Shown here: positions 4,779 through 7,267 of the stretch, one piece after another
How the letters are laid out: each line of letters begins with the position of its first letter
Numbering within the stretch: the first letter of the stretch is position 1
Origin: Actinomycetes bacterium
GTDB taxonomy: Bacteria > Actinomycetota > Acidimicrobiia > Acidimicrobiales > Microtrichaceae
Direction: 5' to 3'
Assembly: GCA_023392475.1 (NCBI GenBank)
Contig: JAEVZA010000093.1
Coordinates: 1-7,267, forward strand
Length of the DNA: 7,267 bases
Position numbers and translations under genes: made by a program
The notes under the pieces: model-generated
Told to the model about the DNA's origin: nothing
The model's database searches: none
What the model saw: the letters and a program-made list of their open reading frames with translations, nothing else

Positions 4779-7241
4779 ATGGCCGAACCCACACGCGTCG
4801 CGTCACCCGTCGGTGGCGATGACGAGAAGACCATGTCGTTCGAGACGGGCCAGCTGGCCGGCCTCGCCGGAGGCGCCGTCATGGCCGGCCTCGGCGAGAC
4901 CCGGGTCCTGGTGACCGCCACGGCGGCGAAGCACGTCCGCGAGGGCATCGACTTCTTCCCGCTGACCGTCGACATCGAGGAGCGGATGTACGCCGCGGGC
5001 AAGATCCCGGGCTCGTTCTTCCGCCGCGAGGGCCGGGCGCCCGAGTCCGCGATCCTGACCTGCCGCCTGATCGACCGGCCGCTGCGCCCGTCGTTCCCCG
5101 ACGGCTTCCGCAACGAGGTGCACATCGTCGGCACCGTCATGGGCGCGGACCAGCGCAACCCGTACGACGTCCTCGCCATCAACGCCGCCTCGGCCGCGCT
5201 GATGCTGTCCGACGTGCCGTTCGACGGCCCGATCGGTGCCGTGCGCATGGCGTACACCCAGGACGGCACCTGGCTGGCGCACCCGACCTACGAGGAGAGC
5301 GACGACTCGACCTTCGAGATCGTCGTCGCCGGTCGTGAGCTCGACAACGGCGACGTCGCCGTGATGATGGTCGAGGCCGGCGGCACCGAGCGCTCGTTCG
5401 AGTACTACGAGGACGGCGCGCCGAAGGTCGACGAGGCCGCGCTGGCCACCGCCCTCGAGGAGTGCAAGCGCTGGATCAAGGACGCCATCGCCCTGCAGCG
5501 CCAGCTCGTCGAGCAGGTCGGCTCGAAGCCGAACATGGAGTTCGACGTCCAGGTCGACTACACGCCGGCCATCTACGACGAGGTCACCGCGCTCGGCGGT
5601 GAGCGCATCTCCGAGATCATGCAGATCGCCGACAAGGCCGACCGCTCCGCCGCGGAGGACGCGCTGCGCTCCGAGCTGCTCGAGCGCGTGGTGCCGGGCC
5701 TCGTCGAGGCCGCGGTCGCCGGCGGCGCCCCCGAGGAGTCGGCCATCGCGCTGGCCAACAAGCAGGTGAAGAACGCGTTCCGCTCGCTGTCGAAGGCGAC
5801 CGTGCGCACCCGCATCGTCAAGGAGGGCGCCCGCATCGACGGCCGCGGCCTCAAGGACCTGCGCCCGCTGTCGGCCGAGGTCGGCGTCATCCCGACCGCC
5901 CACGGCACCGGCCTGTTCCAGCGCGGCGAGACCCAGGTGCTCAACTTCTGCACCCTGGGCATGGCCAAGATGGACCAGATGATCGACGGCATCGACCCGA
6001 TCACCAAGAAGCGCTACCTGCACCACTACAACTTCCCGCCGTTCTCGACGGGTGAGACGGGCTTCATGCGGGGCCCGAAGCGCCGTGAGATCGGCCACGG
6101 GGCGCTCGCCGAGCGCGCCGTGTTCCCGGTGGTGCCCTCCCTCGAGGAGTTCCCGTACACGATCCGCCTCGTGTCCGAGGTGCTGTCGTCGAACGGCTCC
6201 ACGTCGATGGCGTCGGTGTGCGGCTCGACCCTCTCGCTCATGGACGCCGGCGTGCCGATCAAGGCGCCGGTGGCCGGCATCGCGATGGGCCTCGTCCACG
6301 CGGACGGCGAGTACGCCACGCTGACCGACATCCTCGGCGCCGAGGACGCGTTCGGCGACATGGACTTCAAGGTCGCCGGCACCGCCGACGCCGTCACCGC
6401 CCTCCAGCTCGACACCAAGATCGACGGCATCCCCGCCGACGTGCTGGCTGCTGCGCTGGAGCAGGCCAAGGAGGCCCGCCTCCAGATCCTCGAGGTCATG
6501 CACGGCGCGATCGCCGAGCCCCGCCCCGAGGTCAACGAGACCGCGCCGAAGATCATCAGCTTCGAGATCCCGGCGGACAAGATCGGTGAGGTCATCGGCC
6601 CGAAGGGCAAGGTGATCAACTCGATCCAGTCCGAGACCGGGGCGAACATCTCGGTGGACGACGACGGCCTCGTCGGCATCGTGGCGATCGCCGCGGTCGA
6701 CGGCGGCGCCGTGGCCGAGGCCGAGCGCCAGATCAAGCTGATCCTCGACCCGCCGACGGCCGACGTCGGCGCCACGTACGAGGGCCGGGTCGTGAACATC
6801 ACCAAGTTCGGTGCGTTCGTGAACATCCTCCCGGGCCGCGACGGCCTGGTCCACATCTCGAAGCTCGGTGGCGGCAAGCGCATCGACCGGGTGGAGGACG
6901 TGGTCACGCTGGGCGACCCGATCACGGTCGTCGTCGACGACATCGACCCGAACGGGAAGATCTCGCTGTCCCCGGTGGGCGAGCTCGCCGGATCGGACGC
7001 CGGCCCAAAAGCTGACGGCGGCGACGATGCCGTCGCCGGCGGTGGCGACCGCGCCGGCAACGGCGACGGTGGCCGGCGCAACGAGCTGAACTTCACCGAC
7101 GCCTTCGACGCCGAGCTCCTCGAGGAGTTCGGTGACCTCGGACCGGCGCCCGCCCGCTCGGGTGGCGGCGGTGGCGGTGGCCGCGATCGCGGTGGCCGCG
7201 ACCGTGGCGGCCGCAGCCGGGGCGGTCGGCGGCGCGGGTGA
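4779..7241 (+). CDS. pnp: Polynucleotide phosphorylase (PNPase)
   Basis: PNPase degrades RNA 3' to 5' with phosphate and can add tails in reverse; it works as a cytoplasmic trimer. At 820 residues it is longer than E. coli PNPase (711). The first RNase PH domain (about 12-150) has the FFRREGR motif at 80-86, followed here by Ala-Pro where Pro is usual. A helical linker follows, then the second RNase PH domain (about 348-560) with ARIDGRG at 351-357, HYNFPP, KRREIGHG and SNGSTSMASVCG. Its metal/phosphate residues in DILGAEDAFGDMDFK are Asp523, Asp529 and Lys531. A KH domain (about 591-650) has the actinobacterial-style VIGPKGKVIN, and an S1 domain covers about 664-735. Residues 736-820 form a disordered Gly/Asp-rich tail with NELNFTDAFDAELLEEFGDLG and a terminal Gly-Arg repeat. 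The ATG has AGGAGG 5 bases upstream. It is preceded by rpsO and overlaps a likely next gene by GTGA. Confidence 0.98.
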   Translation: MAEPTRVASPVGGDDEKTMSFETGQLAGLAGGAVMAGLGETRVLVTATAAKHVREGIDFFPLTVDIEERMYAAGKIPGSFFRREGRAPESAILTCRLIDRPLRPSFPDGFRNEVHIVGTVMGADQRNPYDVLAINAASAALMLSDVPFDGPIGAVRMAYTQDGTWLAHPTYEESDDSTFEIVVAGRELDNGDVAVMMVEAGGTERSFEYYEDGAPKVDEAALATALEECKRWIKDAIALQRQLVEQVGSKPNMEFDVQVDYTPAIYDEVTALGGERISEIMQIADKADRSAAEDALRSELLERVVPGLVEAAVAGGAPEESAIALANKQVKNAFRSLSKATVRTRIVKEGARIDGRGLKDLRPLSAEVGVIPTAHGTGLFQRGETQVLNFCTLGMAKMDQMIDGIDPITKKRYLHHYNFPPFSTGETGFMRGPKRREIGHGALAERAVFPVVPSLEEFPYTIRLVSEVLSSNGSTSMASVCGSTLSLMDAGVPIKAPVAGIAMGLVHADGEYATLTDILGAEDAFGDMDFKVAGTADAVTALQLDTKIDGIPADVLAAALEQAKEARLQILEVMHGAIAEPRPEVNETAPKIISFEIPADKIGEVIGPKGKVINSIQSETGANISVDDDGLVGIVAIAAVDGGAVAEAERQIKLILDPPTADVGATYEGRVVNITKFGAFVNILPGRDGLVHISKLGGGKRIDRVEDVVTLGDPITVVVDDIDPNGKISLSPVGELAGSDAGPKADGGDDAVAGGGDRAGNGDGGRRNELNFTDAFDAELLEEFGDLGPAPARSGGGGGGGRDRGGRDRGGRSRGGRRRG
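7004..7038 (+). other. Candidate -1 ribosomal frameshift site in pnp
   Basis: The heptamer C CCA AAA (7004-7010) is in the canonical X XXY YYZ phase of pnp (codons 743 Pro and 744 Lys). In the -1 frame the next codons are AGC and TGA (7010-7015). After an 8-base spacer, CGGCGAC (7019-7025) can pair with GTCGCCG (7032-7038) around GATGCC. The slip product would be 745 residues, ending about ten residues after the S1 domain. AAA is very rare in this window: the only other AAA codon I saw is in truB. This is a candidate only. Confidence 0.35.
7176..7235 (+). repeat. 15-base tandem repeat encoding GGRxR units in the PNPase tail
   Basis: Four 15-base units (7176-7190, 7191-7205, 7206-7220, 7221-7235) encode GGRDR, GGRDR, GGRSR and GGRRR, residues 800-819. 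The first two differ at only two bases. They follow a run of Gly codons and form an Arg-Gly-rich, probably RNA-binding end. The first unit boundary contains the 12-base palindrome CCGCGATCGCGG (7181-7192). Confidence 0.85.
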
Positions 7242-7267
7242 GCCAGGTCGGGCCGTGCGGCGCCGGG
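7238..7267 (+). CDS. Possible start of the gene downstream of pnp (partial)
   Basis: A GTG at 7238 overlaps the pnp stop as GTGA, the same arrangement as rbfA/truB. The frame is open to the window edge (VSQVGPCGAG, ten codons), too short to identify. In many actinobacteria a processing-peptidase-like gene follows pnp, but nothing here shows that. A chance GTG is the alternative. Confidence 0.3.
   Translation, partial: MSQVGPCGAG

Noticed and set aside
4634..4914. Leader-peptide open frame before and into pnp
   Set aside because: It has no ribosome binding site and overlaps the pnp start in the wrong frame with Pro/Arg-rich, non-coding-like sequence.
5016..5042. FFRREGR followed by Ala-Pro in PNPase as a sign of lost activity
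   Set aside because: All other catalytic and metal-binding residues are present, so this is probably a tolerated change.
4803..6854. Minus-strand 683-codon open frame over pnp
   Set aside because: Same effect: it mirrors pnp codons, and its translation is a repetitive Asp/Val/Leu/Arg mix without motifs.

Overview
The window is about 72-75% G+C by eye, with strong G/C third-position bias, TANNNT-type -10 boxes, GTG starts and GTGA stop/start overlaps. This points to a high-GC actinobacterium. The gene order and the styles of S15 and PNPase would fit the class Acidimicrobiia, but that placement is an inference made without a database search.

Most of the window is the conserved translation/RNA block rbfA-truB-ribF-(insert)-rpsO-pnp, all on the + strand. 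At the left edge (1-331) a previously overlooked minus-strand gene for a small membrane protein runs off the window; it diverges from rbfA. rbfA (ribosome maturation) and truB (tRNA pseudouridine-55) overlap by GTGA. ribF (FMN/FAD synthesis) follows 21 bases later with its own -10 box placed for a leaderless mRNA. An alpha/beta hydrolase of unknown substrate then sits between ribF and rpsO with its own promoter. rpsO (S15) and pnp (polynucleotide phosphorylase) close the block, and a probable next gene starts inside the pnp stop codon.

The housekeeping genes are ordinary; the interest lies in the RNA-level detail. The 376-base rpsO-pnp spacer holds a 32-base tandem duplication that copies the rpsO stop region and a perfect AGGAGG, a 14-bp perfect hairpin without a U-tract, a second -10 box, an inverted repeat over the predicted pnp start point, and a hairpin that hides the pnp ribosome binding site. 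This matches the known theme of rpsO-pnp control by RNA processing and PNPase autoregulation, but the elements themselves look lineage-specific.

The most unusual signal is near the 3' end of pnp. An in-frame C CCA AAA heptamer is followed by a -1-frame stop two codons later and by a 7-bp GC hairpin eight bases downstream. A -1 slip would yield a PNPase that ends just after the S1 domain and lacks the acidic and RGG-rich tail. This is a hypothesis from sequence only, and relaxed codon use in a disordered tail could also explain it.
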